NCBI GenBank assembly: GCA_035771175.1
Contig: CM069600.1
Location: forward strand, 12,604,420 to 12,668,419
Direction of reading: 5' to 3'
Origin: Paratinospora sagittata
Taxonomy: Eukaryota; Streptophyta; Magnoliopsida; Ranunculales; Menispermaceae
Length of the DNA stretch: 64,000 bases
Below the pieces are notes generated by a model. It did no database searches and had not been told where the DNA came from. It saw only the letters and a list, made by a program, of their open reading frames with translations. Below, in pieces: positions 38,901 through 51,274 of this stretch (its first letter is position 1; each line of letters begins with the position of its first letter). The translations under genes were made by a program, and so were the position numbers.

Positions 38901-40560
38901 CACAAGAGTCTCAAGTACATCTACACTCGGAGAGACCTAAACCTCTGCCAAAGACGATGGTTGGAATTATTGAAAGATTATGACTTTCAATTCCAATACC
39001 ATCCGGGTAAGGCCAATGTTGTGGCTGATGCCCTGAGTAGAAAATCTTATGCTGCTTGCACCCTTAACTTTGAGATGGGGAAGTTGGCTACAGAGATGGA
39101 GAATTTTAACTTACAACTCATCGAGGAGGGAGAAGGATCAAAACTCTCTCAATTATCAGCCAACTCTGAGCTTATTCAAAAGATTTTAGCAGCTCAAACC
39201 AACGACCCCATGTTAATAGAGAAACAAGAACTTCTACTCAGCGGACAAGACCTTCCTCACTGGTCGGTCTTTGATGACGGGACCATTTTCTACAAAAAAA
39301 CGTATGTCTACCAAACGATCCTGAAGTTCGGAAAGAAGTGCTCACTGAAATGCACTGTTCGAAGTTTGCTATGCATCTTGGGGGAGACAAGTTGTACAAG
39401 GATGTAAAGCGACAATTTTAATTTTCTGGAATGAAGAAGACGATTGCAGACTTTGTTGCTCGACGTCTCGTTTACCAGCAAGTAAAGGCAGAACGCAGAC
39501 TTCCCTCTGAACTTCTCCAACCATTATCTATTGGAGAATGGAAATGGGAGAACATCGCAATGAATTTTGTTACGGCCTTGCCTCGAAATAATAAAGGGCA
39601 AGATGCAATCTAGGTTATCATTGATAAACTTACAAAGTTTGTACACTTTTTACTAATAAAGTTCACGAATAACTCTGCAAAGCTAGCCGAATTGTATGAA
39701 AGAGAGATCGTACGCCTCCATGGCATACCACTCACGATCGTCTCTGATCGAGACCCTCGATTCACATCAAAGTTTTGGTAAAGCTTCCAGAGTAGAATGG
39801 GCTTCAGGATCACCATGAGCACAACTTTTCACCCTCAGACTGACGGGCAGTCAGAGCAGTTGATCCAGATATTAGAGGATATGCTACGATGCTGCATTTT
39901 GGACTTTCATGACGGATGGGCAAAGCACTTACATTTGGCTGAGTTTGCATGCAACAACAGCTACCAAACTAGTATCGGCATGGGACCATACGAGGCTCTC
40001 TATGGTCGCCCTTGCAGATCTCCTGTATGTTGGTTAGATATGGCAGAATGATCGCAGTTGGGGCCTAAACTAGTTCAAGAGACTTCTGAGAATATCACAC
40101 TAGTAAATGAACGATTTCGTGTAACACAAAGTCGATAGAAGAGCTATGCCGACAAGTGGAGACAGCCTCTAGAATTTGACAAGGGAGACTTGGTTTTTCT
40201 AAAAGTTCAGCCTACAAGAGGTGTCAAACACTTTGGGATCAAAGGAAAGCTCTCCCTACGGTATATCATTCCATTTCAGATCAGTGAACGCATTAGCAAA
40301 CTAGCCTATCGTCTATCCCTTCCATCGTCCATGTCTAAGGTTCATGACGTTTTTCACGTATCCACGCTTCGAAAGTATCGTCTTGATTCTTCGCATATCA
40401 TCCCTCTGGTCGAGGTTTGGGTTGAAGAAGGAAATAAGTATCAGGAGAGAGCGATACAGATTCTAGATAGAAAAACTCAACAACTAAGGCGATGTAGCAT
40501 ACACTTGTGAAGGTACTCTGGGATCACCATGGAGTAGAGGAAGCAACTTGAGAACTAGAA
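35918..40560 (+). pseudogene. Gypsy gag-pol, copy 1, with chromodomain
   Basis: Gag (35918-36745 and on) matches copy 2 with several stops, many as TAG where copy 2 has CAG or another sense codon. The frame shifts between 36745 and 37165 and again before 38037. Protease: VLFNSGATHSFIS, so the catalytic Asp of DSG is Asn. RT and RNase H are open at 38037-39407 with [17 protein letters not shown] and VVADALSR. Integrase (about 39300-40060) has IAMNFV where MDFV is usual, so its first catalytic Asp is also Asn; VSDRDPRF and QTDGQSE remain. The C-terminus (40340-40560) reads DVFHVSTLRKY, then a chromodomain (ERAIQILDRKTQQLRR... then an LWDHHG-type string after a frameshift). Clade: chromovirus, Tekay/Del-like by RT text. 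Dead. Confidence 0.88.
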
Positions 40561-40704
40561 GGAACAATTAAACTGAAATACCCCGAATTATTTTTTAGTA
40601 ATAGTTGATGATGTGATGCATTGTACTATTTTGACTAATCAATGAAATTGTGGAGTTTTCTGTACAATATCTTAATATATTGTTTCATTTAATTAACCAT
40701 GCAG

Positions 40705-41220
40705 ATGTCTGAAAACAACTTAGACAGCAGTAATGAGTCATACACTTCATGGCCTGTTTGGCAACCAGTGGAGACTCCTTCAGACTCTGATGCGAACCAC
40801 ACCTTCTTCGCATCACCAACTCCCTCGCCTCAACTGCAGCGATCTTTATCGCCAAAGCGTGTATAGTTTTACCATAACAATATTGCCCGAAACAAACATG
40901 TGCCCTCATCCTGGCAAGATCTCCTACCAAAATTGTCAGGGAGCCAAATTTCGGCAACTGCACAAAAAAGCATTCCGTCGCTCAACCTAGCCCTCTTGAA
41001 AAGTTACAACTTGCAGTACCCTACGCCACCATCTGTGAGGCAAATGTCAGAACCTTCTGAGGATGAATCCGACTCCATTTGCTCTCCATTGTTTGGTGAT
41101 ATTGAGGATTCCACCAGCCACAATGTTATTCAAGGGCCTTACAAGCACTACCCTGACCTTGCGAATGATGACGACGGCGGTGAATCCCACGCATATAGCA
41201 ATCATCACTACATGGACTGA
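40705..41220 (+). pseudogene. Gypsy ORF3 between pol and the 3' LTR
   Basis: A frame of 171 codons starts with ATG directly after a CAG (ttaattaaccatgcag) and ends 33 bp before the 3' LTR; one TAG (at about 40867) breaks it. The product is hydrophilic, rich in Ser and Pro with acidic patches (SEPSEDESDS near residue 120, NDDDGGE near the end). It has no signal peptide or membrane segment, so it is not an envelope protein. I do not recognise it. It could be a trans-acting or antisilencing factor, as known for some extra ORFs of plant gypsy elements, but nothing in the sequence shows that. Its survival as a near-open frame amid decayed pol is notable. Confidence 0.55.
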
Positions 41221-41239
41221 ATTTTGGGGCGAAATTCCT

Positions 41240-41253
41240 TTAAGGGGGTAGAG
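41240..41253 (+). other. Polypurine tract
   Basis: AAGGGGGTAGAG directly before the 3' LTR; the plus-strand primer site of reverse transcription. Confidence 0.75.
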
Positions 41254-42584
41254 TGTAATACCCCCGAGTTAGACAAAAAATAAAAAATAAAAATTTTGAA
41301 CTTCGGACACCCTTTTGGCTATAAAAGCCCCCCTCCCTCTTTGTTATTTTTCACACCAAAACACTCTCTTTTCTCTTGCTTTCTTTGTGATTTCTCTCAT
41401 CTTTTTGAGACTCTCTTCGTGGTGCAACACGATTCTGCTTGAGAGAAGGCGCCAGTTCAAGAAGGAGATTTTATCTGAAGGTGGGGAACGAAACATAAGT
41501 TTGCATGTCTTATGACTTTTATTAAAGTTTACATTCATTTATCATTATGTCTGCTATTCATTTACACTGCATTATAGCGTATAATGTTCACACCTGTCAT
41601 ACTTATGCATGTATACTTGGAGTCCATGTATTACATTGTTATTATGCGAATTAGTGGTCAATCTGACTCAACCAGACTCAGTCTTGTCCTCAATAACTTT
41701 AAATAGTGAACGGGAGGCAGCGTGGTGCTCTAGACAATTGGTACTTAAGTGGACCTCGTGTCCCACCTCTCAACTGGAGACTGATCTAGTTGGTCTTATT
41801 TGAAAGTTATCAGCTTGTACAAGTGATACTGGATATCCCAACCTCACGTGGTGATACTGACCTGATAAGAATCACCAGACGCTGTCAAATCCTGTCTAAC
41901 GTTAGTAAAGACCGGACCTGCTCATGCATTGGCATCATACATAAGCACCACCCTAGGTACGCAAGTGGTTCATAATCCATAAAATAGTTAGAAGCAATGC
42001 TTACTATTCTTGATATTTCTCCTAGAGAGGTACGTACAATGAGAACCTAAGATTACCTGGGGATGGACATCTGTACGCGAATCAGGGCGACGTCCTTGGG
42101 GAGGTACATACAATGAGAACCCGGGTTTACCTGGGGATGGAGATCGATACGTGAACTCAAAGCGTCGTACGATCACAGAACCATTACAAGACGGTGTCAT
42201 GCATACATACATGTTGTACTGTTTATGATGCTTGTTGTGTATATATGATATTTGATTATGAAGTTTTCTTTATTAATTGTCATATTTACAAACTCTTTTA
42301 CCCACTAAGCAATAACTCACCCCGTTGTTATCTAATTTTTCACAGGAGTTTAGGGTGGACTGGGTGGAGGTTTTTTGTCCCACATTTTGTAACCCTTGTT
42401 AACTATAAGGTGATTTTGGGAGGATGTTCTCTCAATCATATTTTGTACAAAAATACATTCTGAAATTAATGAAATCAGATTTTTACTCAATTGTGTACCT
42501 GCGTACTCGGTTATTGTTATAATGCATTCGCGCCCTGCCTGTGAGTGTTCTGCCGGTTTAGGCCCGTCCGGACGGGGTGTGACA
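41254..42584 (+). repeat. 3' LTR of gypsy copy 1, 1331 bp
   Basis: Starts TGTAATACCCCCGAG and ends CGGGGTGTGACA. TATA-like GCTATAAAAGCCC is at about 41318. An 86-bp internal tandem duplication (gtacgtacaatgagaacc...cctggggatgga) lies at about 42028-42150. The 3' part carries the block CACTAAGC...ACTCACCCC...TTTTTCACAGG (42302-42346). Confidence 0.9.
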
Positions 42585-43440
42585 TAGCAACCTTGATTAC
42601 TTTCTGGGGATTCAAGTTGAATCAACCACTAATGGACTTCACCTTTCCCAAACAAAATATATCACAGACTTGCTCAACAAGACTCAAATCCTGCAGGCCA
42701 AAGCTATCAGTGCACCCATGGTATCTGATTTCAAGCTCTTTGCAGTGGGAAGTGATAATGTTAATGATGTTCATCTATATCACAACATTATAGAAGCACT
42801 GCAATATGTTACTGTCACGCGAACGAAGTTGTCTTACAGTGTGAATAAGGTGTGTTAGTTCAAGCATCGACCCTTGGCTTCTCATTGGCGTGTTGTTAAA
42901 CGCATATTGTGGTACTTACTTGGTACCTTGATTATGGACTCTTTTTAAGACATTCCAATTCCCTTTCTGTGACTGCCTACTGCAATGTGGATTGGTCTTC
43001 TGATCCAGATGATCGCAAATCTACTACTGGCTATTGTGTTTATCTTGGTGGAAATTTTGTTTCATGGTGCTCCAAGAAACAAACCATTGTCTCTCAATTT
43101 CTCTACTGAGACTGAATTCAGGAGTTTAGCAAATGTTGTAGCTGAATTTTCATGGATAACATCTTTGTTAAATGAGTTGCAGATCTCTCAGCCTTGTCCT
43201 TCAGTCATTTGGTGCGACAATCTTAGCACAGTTCAATTAGCACCAAAACCTTATTTTACATGCACTGACCAAACTTGTACAAATTGATCTTTGCTTCATC
43301 AGAGATAAAGTCCAGCAGTGATTGATTGAAGTAAAGAAGGTTCCTTTGCAAGCTCAGATTGCAGACGTGCTGACAAAGCCTCTTTTCAGCTCAAAATTCC
43401 CTTTCCTTTGCTCCAAACTCACAATAGAACCATGTCCCAC
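42585..43440 (+). pseudogene. Copia RT end and RNase H remnant
   Basis: Resumes the copia polyprotein right of the gypsy element: DYFLGIQVE (RT thumb), then LSVTAYCNVDWSSDPDDRKS and TGYCVYLGG of RNase H, then VIWCDN and a few more positions, in at least three frames with stops. Ends just before the polypurine tract. The RT part with YVDD is absent, so this does not join directly to the left half. Confidence 0.85.
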
Positions 43441-43458
43441 TATGAGTTTGCGGGGGGC

Positions 43459-43761
43459 TGTTGAGAATACTGTCTCAGCTAGATAACAGTTGTTCTAGTT
43501 ATCAATTTTGGTTAGTTAGGATAGTTAATCTTATTGTTATTTTCTGTTAGTAGTTGTATAGCTCAGCACTAGTTAGTTAGGTTGTTAGTAGTTTGTTATT
43601 CAATTAGAAGTCAGTTCACTCTTATTGTATAAATAGTAGTTGTAGTTGTGTAAATAACATTATCAAGATACACATTAGAAATCACATTCCTTTGTGCACT
43701 CTCTCTCTCGTTCTTCCTTTTCTTCCTTTGTTTCTTTCTTTCTCTTGATGAAAACTTAACA
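43459..43761 (+). repeat. Copia 3' LTR
   Basis: TGTTGAGAATACTG...AAAACTTAACA, followed by TSD ATATT. Preceded by GCGGGGGGC (polypurine tract). Confidence 0.92.
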
Positions 43762-43766
43762 ATATT

Positions 43767-44308
43767 GTTGGGAGAGCTTTGTTGCTCAAAATTTTGGCTG
43801 ATAATTTGATATAAGATGCAAGTGGGTGACAACTTGGCAAGCTATACAACCAAGATCAACAAAAGAGACGCGACTCATGAACAAGTTGCATCAAGGTAAT
43901 TGCATCAAAGGATGATTTATCAATGTACTAAACACAACTAGAATGATATAAGTATTTTAAAGACGATGGTTCTAAGTAGTAATGAAGATTACTAGCCATT
44001 AGTGTTACTAGCTCTAGTGTGATAGTAGGGTGTGCCAGACTTGTTTAGCATTAAGATTGATGATGGCAATAACATGAGACTGATTGGTCTCAGTGGAAGC
44101 ATATGGCTATGCATTTGATTAGATTGAATGTCAAGTAAAATAAGTATTCAAGTACATTCAAATGCTCAAAAGCTTAGTGGTGCTGTAGAAAAAAGGGACA
44201 TGACTTCGCGATGGATAGATGAATGCCAATAGAGTGGACTTATAAGTGCGTTCGAATTTGTGCAATTAAACTTATGATCAAAAGCAATGATGCAAACAGC
44301 TTGAACGT
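43767..44308. other. Host sequence between copia and hAT elements
   Basis: Decayed, no frame of note. It is probably the continuation of the old element seen at 18770-19142, since the copia insertion cleanly duplicated ATATT. Confidence 0.4.
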
Positions 44309-44765
44309 AGGGGTGGCAATTCGGGCCATTTGGCCCGGCCCGATCCCACCAAGCCTAAAAATAATAGGGCCAAACCTTATAAAATTTCAGGTCAGGCCAA
44401 CATTAAAAAGTCTTGGCCCAGACCCAACCCAAAAAATATATGGACCGGGCTTTTGGACAACTAATGTAATCAAATACATATTTTAAAGTTAAATTAGTTA
44501 CAATAAAATATATATTTTAGTTAAATAATTAAATAAAACATACAAATTAAAAATATTATTTATTAATTTCTAAATAAATATCAAATTATTTCTAAATATT
44601 ACAACAAATTTCCAAATAAACAAAAAATAATTTCTAAACCTAAAATTTTCTTATTTACTATAAAATCGTAAATATTAAAATTTTACAACAATTTTTCAAG
44701 CACACATTACCATTTACCACTTATTATTACAAATTAAAAAAAATTAATGCAACTTATATAAAAAT

Positions 44766-46224
44766 TCACTCAAAGTCTTCATCAACATCAAGTAGTTGTT
44801 CCATTCCATCTTCAGTCAAGTACCAATCTTTTAGACAAATCAATGCTTCAACTATGTCCTCTTTTAATCTCGTTCGATGATCATCAATAACACGTCCACC
44901 ATAGCTAAATGCAGACTCTGAAGCAACCGTAGAAATAGGTATACTTAGTAAATCTTTTGCCATTGCATATAAAGTAGGATTATTTTTTTCTTGTTGTCTC
45001 CACCAATCTAAAAGATCAAACTCTTTATCAATGTCTATATCAAGTGGAGGCAAATCTAAATATTTTTGTAATTCTGAAACATTAAATTGTGAACTATTAT
45101 CATTAGCTCACCTTTGTGACAAATAAGCTAACATTGGATTTTTTCCATTTGAATGAGATAAAGATGTTATATTATCAACCACAAAATTAGTATGAAGTTT
45201 TTCTTTATACAATGCAAAAAGCTTAAATAACTCATCCTAATATTTTGTAAATGATGAAAACAATCATTTTTATAAATTAAAGATAAACAATCTTCTAAAA
45301 GCACGAATTTATAAAGAGGGTCCATACAAATTGCTATACCAATAATAATTGGAAATTCCTTCCAATATTTATCAAACTTTGCTTTCATCTCATTGTAAAT
45401 TAAAACAATTGAGGGTTCTTTACTAAGCTTATCTAAAACAAATATAATATTACCAAGTGTAAAGCAAATTTATTTATTGTAACATACTTTGTAGCTGAAA
45501 AAATAATAGTGGCCTCATTAAATACTTTTAAAAATTGTTTAATTACATTGGCATTATGTTAATCAATAGAAGATGGAACATGGTGAAAATCATATGTAGT
45601 AAAAAATGTATTAAAACATTTTCAAATGAAGTAGCTACCCGTAACATTTCATAAGTAGCATTCTATCTATGTTGAACATCAAAAGGAATTTTTCTATACT
45701 TCACATCAATACAATTACATACACTTTTAAATTCTTGCAACTTAGTAAGTAAATTCTTAATTAACTTAACACTTTCCCTAATATTTACAATTGAACTATT
45801 AATAACACTAAATCCATCTTGAACAATAAGATTAAGAATATGAGTTATACATCTAATATGATATAAAGTATAATTTTTATTTATTCTTAAATAATCACTT
45901 AACCTTCTGATGCAAACATCATTACTTGATGCATTATCTAAAGTAATAGAAAATACTTTATCTAATAAATTAAATTCTTGAAGACAATAAAAAATTTCTT
46001 CGTATAATACTTGTCCATATGAGAACTTTGATAAAAAAATGTTGTTTGATATCTTTATTTTTATTTTTCAAAAACGCACATCTATTCAAAGTAAAATGCT
46101 TAAGAATATAACTAGTGCTACTAGCAGAATTGCAAGAAAACATTTTTTTGCAATATCTGCATTGAGTTTTCTCAACTTTAACTCCATTTTCTAAAACTTT
46201 AATTTTAACACAATGTTGCCACAC
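44766..46224 (-). pseudogene. hAT transposase remnant
   Basis: Minus strand, several frames. The N-terminal piece (46224-45970) is a BED zinc finger: W near the start, then CRYCKKMF with two Cys and a C-terminal HFTLNRC. Middle pieces are short (45388-45167). The C-terminal piece (45053-44766) is the hAT dimerisation domain: LDWWRQQEKNNPTLYAMAKDLL, then IPISTVASESAFSYGGRVI and ALICLKDW. Between them frameshifts and stops break the RNase H-like catalytic core. Looks closest to the DAYSLEEPER/RICESLEEPER type. Not functional. Confidence 0.85.
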
Positions 46225-47067
46225 CTGAGATGTAGTTGCTATTTTTCTTAATTTTATTAGAAGAAACTATTATATTTTCTATGTTTTATTGCAAAAAATC
46301 TTTATTTGAGTCAATAGACTCATGACCCTCGATAGGAAAACTAGAATCCCCTCTAATATATTCACTGTTTTAAAAAATTGTATCCATGATAATAATAACT
46401 TTTTCAAAAAATTTAACGCAAAAAAAAAAATGCAGTCAATAAAAAAGTATAACCTACTGCAACCAATAAATGAAATATGCAACCAATAAATATACAAATG
46501 TAACAAACCAATATCAATCTTAGTAAAAGAAATGAAAAGATCTCACCAGTAGGTTACAAATATCAAAGATGCAACCAATAAATTATATAACTACTGAAAA
46601 GATCTCACTCAAATTCACCAAGTTATTACTCATGCCAAAAAAAATATATAATAAAAAGATTGTTAAATATAAATTGCATGAATAAATTTTAAAAAAAATT
46701 AAATAGAAATTGTAGACTTAGATCTGAGAGAGTCTGATGACCAGACTCTTTTCATTTTCTCATAAAAATAAAAAAATATATATATATAAAATAACCATTA
46801 AAACATATATACCTCTTGTCAAAGATTGAAGAAGAAGCTTAAAGATTTTAGAGAAAGATGAAGGATGAAGAACATTCAAATATTGCCAAGAATGGGATAG
46901 CAAGAGTGAAACCGTGAAAGTGAAAGAGAGTAGTAAATGATAATGAGTTAGGGTTTAACTTGCCAAGTTAATCAACTTTAAATAAAAGTCTAACATTTTG
47001 TTTCTACATTTACCTTGTTACTAGCTGTTCAACAGTAAAAATTTAGCGGTAAAACGATAAAAATGAA

Positions 47068-47144
<77 letters not shown>

Positions 47145-48322
47145 TTTTGGCCAAATTTAACTATTTTTTTAACAGAAAAATTGACTATTTCATGGTTTCA
47201 AAATTTTAACTATTTAATTATTTATGTTTAGTTTAGGTGTTTTAACTCTTTTTTAACAAATGGTTAGCCACAACTTGTTACTATAATTGGTAAACCTATC
47301 TAGCTAAATAAAAGTTAAATTGATAGAATTTAAAATTTAAATAGAAACTAAAATAATATAATAAGCAAATTTTATAAAGTTTTATTAAAAAATAGACTAG
47401 GTATGTGAATTATTTTTTTTATTTAATTTATCTTAAATATGTGTTAATTTATTCTAAATGAATGATTTTATGTATATAGTTGGATAATATCTTTCTTTCT
47501 TTCATAATTTTAGCTCAACCCTTATTATAATTTAGTTAAATTTATTATATATTTATATCTAACCCTACTACATACTTTTAGAGAGAGTATACTTAATAAA
47601 GTATATTTGGTAAATAAAATTTTAGAGAGTATAGTTACCAAAGTTGAAATGCATACATGTATTTTTAATTAATTATATGTACTCTTTTTTCGTATTATAT
47701 ACTTAATTGAACATATTCTTAATTATGTATATACAATACAAATATAAACACTTAATTATATATAAGTATATAACACTCTTCACTATTGTGTTTTCCTTAT
47801 TATACACACTTTAAATACTCTTAATTATGGTTTTTTTTTCTTTCATTTTGTAAACTCTTAATTATATATATAGTGTATATATATACATACATATAAGTTT
47901 GTGAGTGTATATATGTATGCATAATATATTTTCTACTTATATAATACTCTTGAAGCTTAATTATGTTTTGTTTTTACCATTTTATACTATAATTATATAC
48001 TATATATACTCTTATTAAGAAAAAGAGTAGGGATGTGGATTATTTGTTTTATTAAGAAATAGACTAGATATGTTGATTATTCGTATTATATACCTAATTG
48101 AACGTACTCTTAATAATGTATATATAATACAAATATAAACCCTTAATTAAATAATATTATTGACTTAATTAAATATAATTAAATAATATTATTGACTTAA
48201 TTAAATATATATTATGAACTTTTAATCACAATAATACACTTGATTATGTTTTTTATCATTATATATAACACAATTTTAATTATGTTTTGTTTTTTCATTT
48301 TATACTCTTAATTACGTGCACG

Positions 48323-48370
<48 letters not shown>
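46225..48370. other. hAT non-coding region with (TA)n and (TG)n
   Basis: AT-rich with no frame of note. Holds (TA)n at about 47072-47140 and a (TG)n tract at about 48338-48370 that is the target of the next LTR. A near-perfect 30-bp tandem repeat (aaataatattattgactta) is at about 48150-48207. Confidence 0.5.
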
Positions 48371-48374
<4 letters not shown>

Positions 48375-49986
48375 ACGACGCCCCTTACGTAGGCTGACGT
48401 CATGATCGGCACAGTGTACTATACACTATACATCCCCATATACAGTGTATAATACACTGTCAACCTCAATGTAAATACACTAATTTCAAATTTCCTGATA
48501 GATTTCAAATCAAAACCTACATTCATTCATTTTCATACTCATTTATAGTCAAATATTCATCATCATAACAGTATTTCATACCCCAACAAGTCAACTATGA
48601 TTCATATTAGCACCCCGCTCGTCTACGTGATAATATATATATACATACTAATTATACATATCAAAAGTAATCATATTTTAACCGTTTCCTCCATACATAC
48701 ATAGCAAGTAAAGTTCCAGAAGAAGGTTTATCCTTTCTTTGCTTTTCTTTTTGCTTTTGAGTCTTTACCTGAAATATTGGAGGTAATGGGGTGAGCTACA
48801 ACAAGCTCAGTGAATAAGTTCCATTCTATAGCATTCATATGCATTTAATAAACATGTTGATAAAATCATAATCAAATACATTTAAAGATTCAAGTGCAAA
48901 GAGACAATACATATATGCACAAGATATGAATCAAACTAAGCAACAAAAAAAAAAATCAGCAAACGTTGAATAAGAAGAGCAATGGGATTGGGAGCTTCAA
49001 ACCAAGGTAAATTCTTGGTATTTTGAGCTAACTTTTCCAATTTTGTAATCTTCTTGATGAGTTATACAACATACTTGATTTTGGCTGATCTTCAATGGTT
49101 AGATGGGATGATTGGAAGAGTGGGTTTGATGCTGGAAATTGGTGAAATTGAACTGTAATTGACTGAGATTGGAATTTGGAAGGTGAATGGTGCTGGAAAA
49201 AACTTGAATGTTGAGAATGTGTGTTGGTGAAGATCATGGTGATCAATGGATGCTGGGAATTTGGTGAATGCAAGTGAAATGTCAGGTTGTGAGCATTAGG
49301 CCGTTGACATTTCACTTGCATTCACCAAATTCCCAGCATCCATTGATCACCATGATCTTCACCAACACACATTCTCAATATTCAAGTTTTTTCCAGCACC
49401 ATTCACCTTCCAAATTCCAATCACAGTCAATTACAGTTCAATTTCACCAATTTTCAGCATCAAACCCACTCTTCCAATCATCCCATCTAACCATTGAAGA
49501 TCAGCCAAAATCAAGTATTTTGTATAACTCATCAAGAAGATTACAAAATTAGAAAAGTTAGCTCAAAATACCAAGAAATTACCTTGGTTTAAGCTCCCAA
49601 ACCCATTGCTCTTCTTCCTCAACGTTTGCTATTTTTTTTTTTTTTGTTGCTTAGTTTGATTCATATCTTCAATCCAACAACTCATTGAGTTTAAAACGTG
49701 TCTAACAAGTTGCCAACAAGCTTAACACTTGTTGAATGAAAAAGAAAATAAAAGATGAGCAACCCATTTTAATTTGATTCTATGCTCCCATCCACTAATT
49801 AACACCCAATTCCACTTTTTATTTCATGTAATTTATGTAATTCAATTTCTTTAATTGCATTTTTTTTATTATGTACTATCATCCACACATACATTTGACT
49901 CATACGTACGGAATACGCGTACGTAAACACGTCGGTATACGTATAAGTTAATGTAGATTATAATTATAAGTATGAGGTGTTACAGT
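48371..49986 (-). mobile_element. Solo LTR inserted in (TG)n of the hAT element
   Basis: Plus strand reads TGTCACGACGCCCC...GAGGTGTTACA, so on the minus strand it starts TGTAACACCTC and ends GTCGTGACA. The flanks are GTGTG on both sides, but this lies within a (TG)n repeat so the TSD is not independent proof. The shared LTR block occurs on the minus strand at about 48778-48816 (CACTGAGCTTGTTG, GCTCACCCC, ATTTCAGG). A large inverted repeat fills its centre. Confidence 0.82.
48921..49669. repeat. Near-perfect inverted repeat, arms about 365 bp, 20-nt loop
   Basis: Left arm 48921-49284, right arm 49305-49669, spacer of 20 nt. The arms differ at only a few positions and small indels (for example in the oligo-A run). 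Two mirrored frames on opposite strands (49321-49028 and 49268-49552) encode nearly the same peptide simply because of the symmetry. Transcription would give a long hairpin RNA. Confidence 0.9.
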
Positions 49987-50076
49987 GTGTGTGTGTGTGT
50001 GTGGAACTTTGTATTAAGAGTATATTACAATTTACACATACATATATTTTATAAATCTAAAATATGATATATATTA

Positions 50077-50120
<44 letters not shown>

Positions 50121-50331
50121 AATGTATGTATGTATAATAGGGCCTTCGGGTCGAGCCTTTGGACCAGGTTAACGAGTCGGGCCAGGCCTAGTTATATCAT
50201 CCCAAACCCGTTCAATAAGTTTTAGGATCGGGCCGGGTCGGCCTATGTAATAATTGGGTTCGGATTTGGACCGGGCTATTTATAACGGGTCGGGTCAAGC
50301 CCCTGTGCCTCGTGCCAAATTGTCACCCCTA

Positions 50332-51274
50332 CTTGATGCAACGGGGTTTTCTTGACTACTCATGGGATGAGCATGTCAGAATAGTTCGGAGCAATTGGTG
50401 GATTATGTACAAGTTTTAGAGTGAATAAGCTACCATGTTCAAGAGATATGTTGGCTCAACATAACAAACATAATTTAGAGTTGATCTTATAGTTTTATGA
50501 GATAATCCAAAAAAATAAATTAACAAGCCTTTCCAAAAGTTGTTTTGGACTACAAGTAGAAGTAATATAAAGATTTTTAATAATCTAATTTCAATGTGAT
50601 ATTTATTTCTACATGTACTTGTAAAACTAATCAATATCTCTTTTATCTAACACAATATAAAGCATTATCAATATGACACATCTTACTTCATTTGATAACA
50701 TAATATTTGCAATTCTAGATTTAACAAAAATAGGCATTATCAATATGAAATGTTGTTCCACCACACAATATTATAAGGACTATCGACAATTTTTTTAATT
50801 ATTTGAACAACAATTTAAAACAAGAAATGAAAATTTACAAGAAACGAATCACTTGCATTATAAATAGGGAAAGAACAAAAGTTGTACAAAAAAAGCTACA
50901 GACCTATTTGGTTTGTGATCTAAAAACTGTTTTTTGTATCAAAAAATTCAAATAAGTAGACAAAAAACATATTTAGTTGGCTAGATTGAAAAACAACATT
51001 TTAAGAATTTACATAGGAAACAACTTGTTTTCAGAAAATAACAAAACAAATCGTCAGTTTCTATTCCAGTTTTCAAATCCACCATAAGCTGCACTTTTCT
51101 CATATACAAAATATCACTATGATTCTTATATGTCCACTATAAATCAGAAATTCTTCTTCTATTTCTTTTCCACCAAATGTGGTAAATGGTGGTAGCAAAG
51201 GCGCATTTCATCACCTTATTAATAGGAGAAGAGCTTCTGCTACGGGAGAAATCAGGTCCCTGGTAAAAGTTGTA
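50332..51274. other. AT-rich host sequence
   Basis: No gene. About 50900-51110 has the look of a non-autonomous element end (gacctatttggtttgtgatc), without definable termini. Confidence 0.4.

Larger units (their letters stand above)
26397..42584 (+). mobile_element. Ty3/gypsy chromovirus-type element, copy 1 (decayed)
   Basis: The truncated 5' LTR (26397-26853) matches the 3' part of the complete 3' LTR (41254-42584). Between them lie a PBS, a pararetrovirus-like insert, an ORF1 remnant split by a SINE composite, a gag-pol remnant with chromodomain, and a downstream ORF3. The outer left LTR end is missing and copia RT sequence is lost around the element, so a deletion has removed the left junction. 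Pol order is PR-RT-RH-INT, as in gypsy. Confidence 0.88.
21833..43761 (+). mobile_element. Ty1/copia retrotransposon, heavily interrupted
   Basis: LTRs of 304 and 303 bp (21833-22136, 43459-43761) start TGTTGAGAAT and are about 90 percent identical by eye; the outer TSD ATATT is exact (21828-21832, 43762-43766). The 5' LTR is followed by a tRNA-Met PBS and the 3' LTR is preceded by a GCGGGGGGC polypurine tract. Inside are remnants of gag, integrase, RT thumb and RNase H in copia order (integrase before RT). The RT core with its YVDD motif is missing, lost around the nested gypsy insertion. Non-autonomous and dead. Confidence 0.92.
44309..50331 (-). mobile_element. hAT DNA transposon with nested LTR
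   Basis: Terminal inverted repeats TAGGGGTGGCAATTCGG at the left and, as complement, TAGGGGTGACAATTTGG at the right. Flanking 8-mers CTTGAACG and CTTGATGC share their first five bases, which fits an 8-bp hAT TSD that has mutated. Subterminal regions are rich in ggcccg/cgggcc strings at both ends. It contains a broken transposase on the minus strand and a solo LTR at 48371-49986; without the latter it is about 4.4 kb. Confidence 0.85.

Noticed and set aside
49028..49552. Two nearly identical 94-97 codon proteins on opposite strands
   Set aside because: They mirror each other because of the inverted repeat; composition follows the repeat and there is no known domain.
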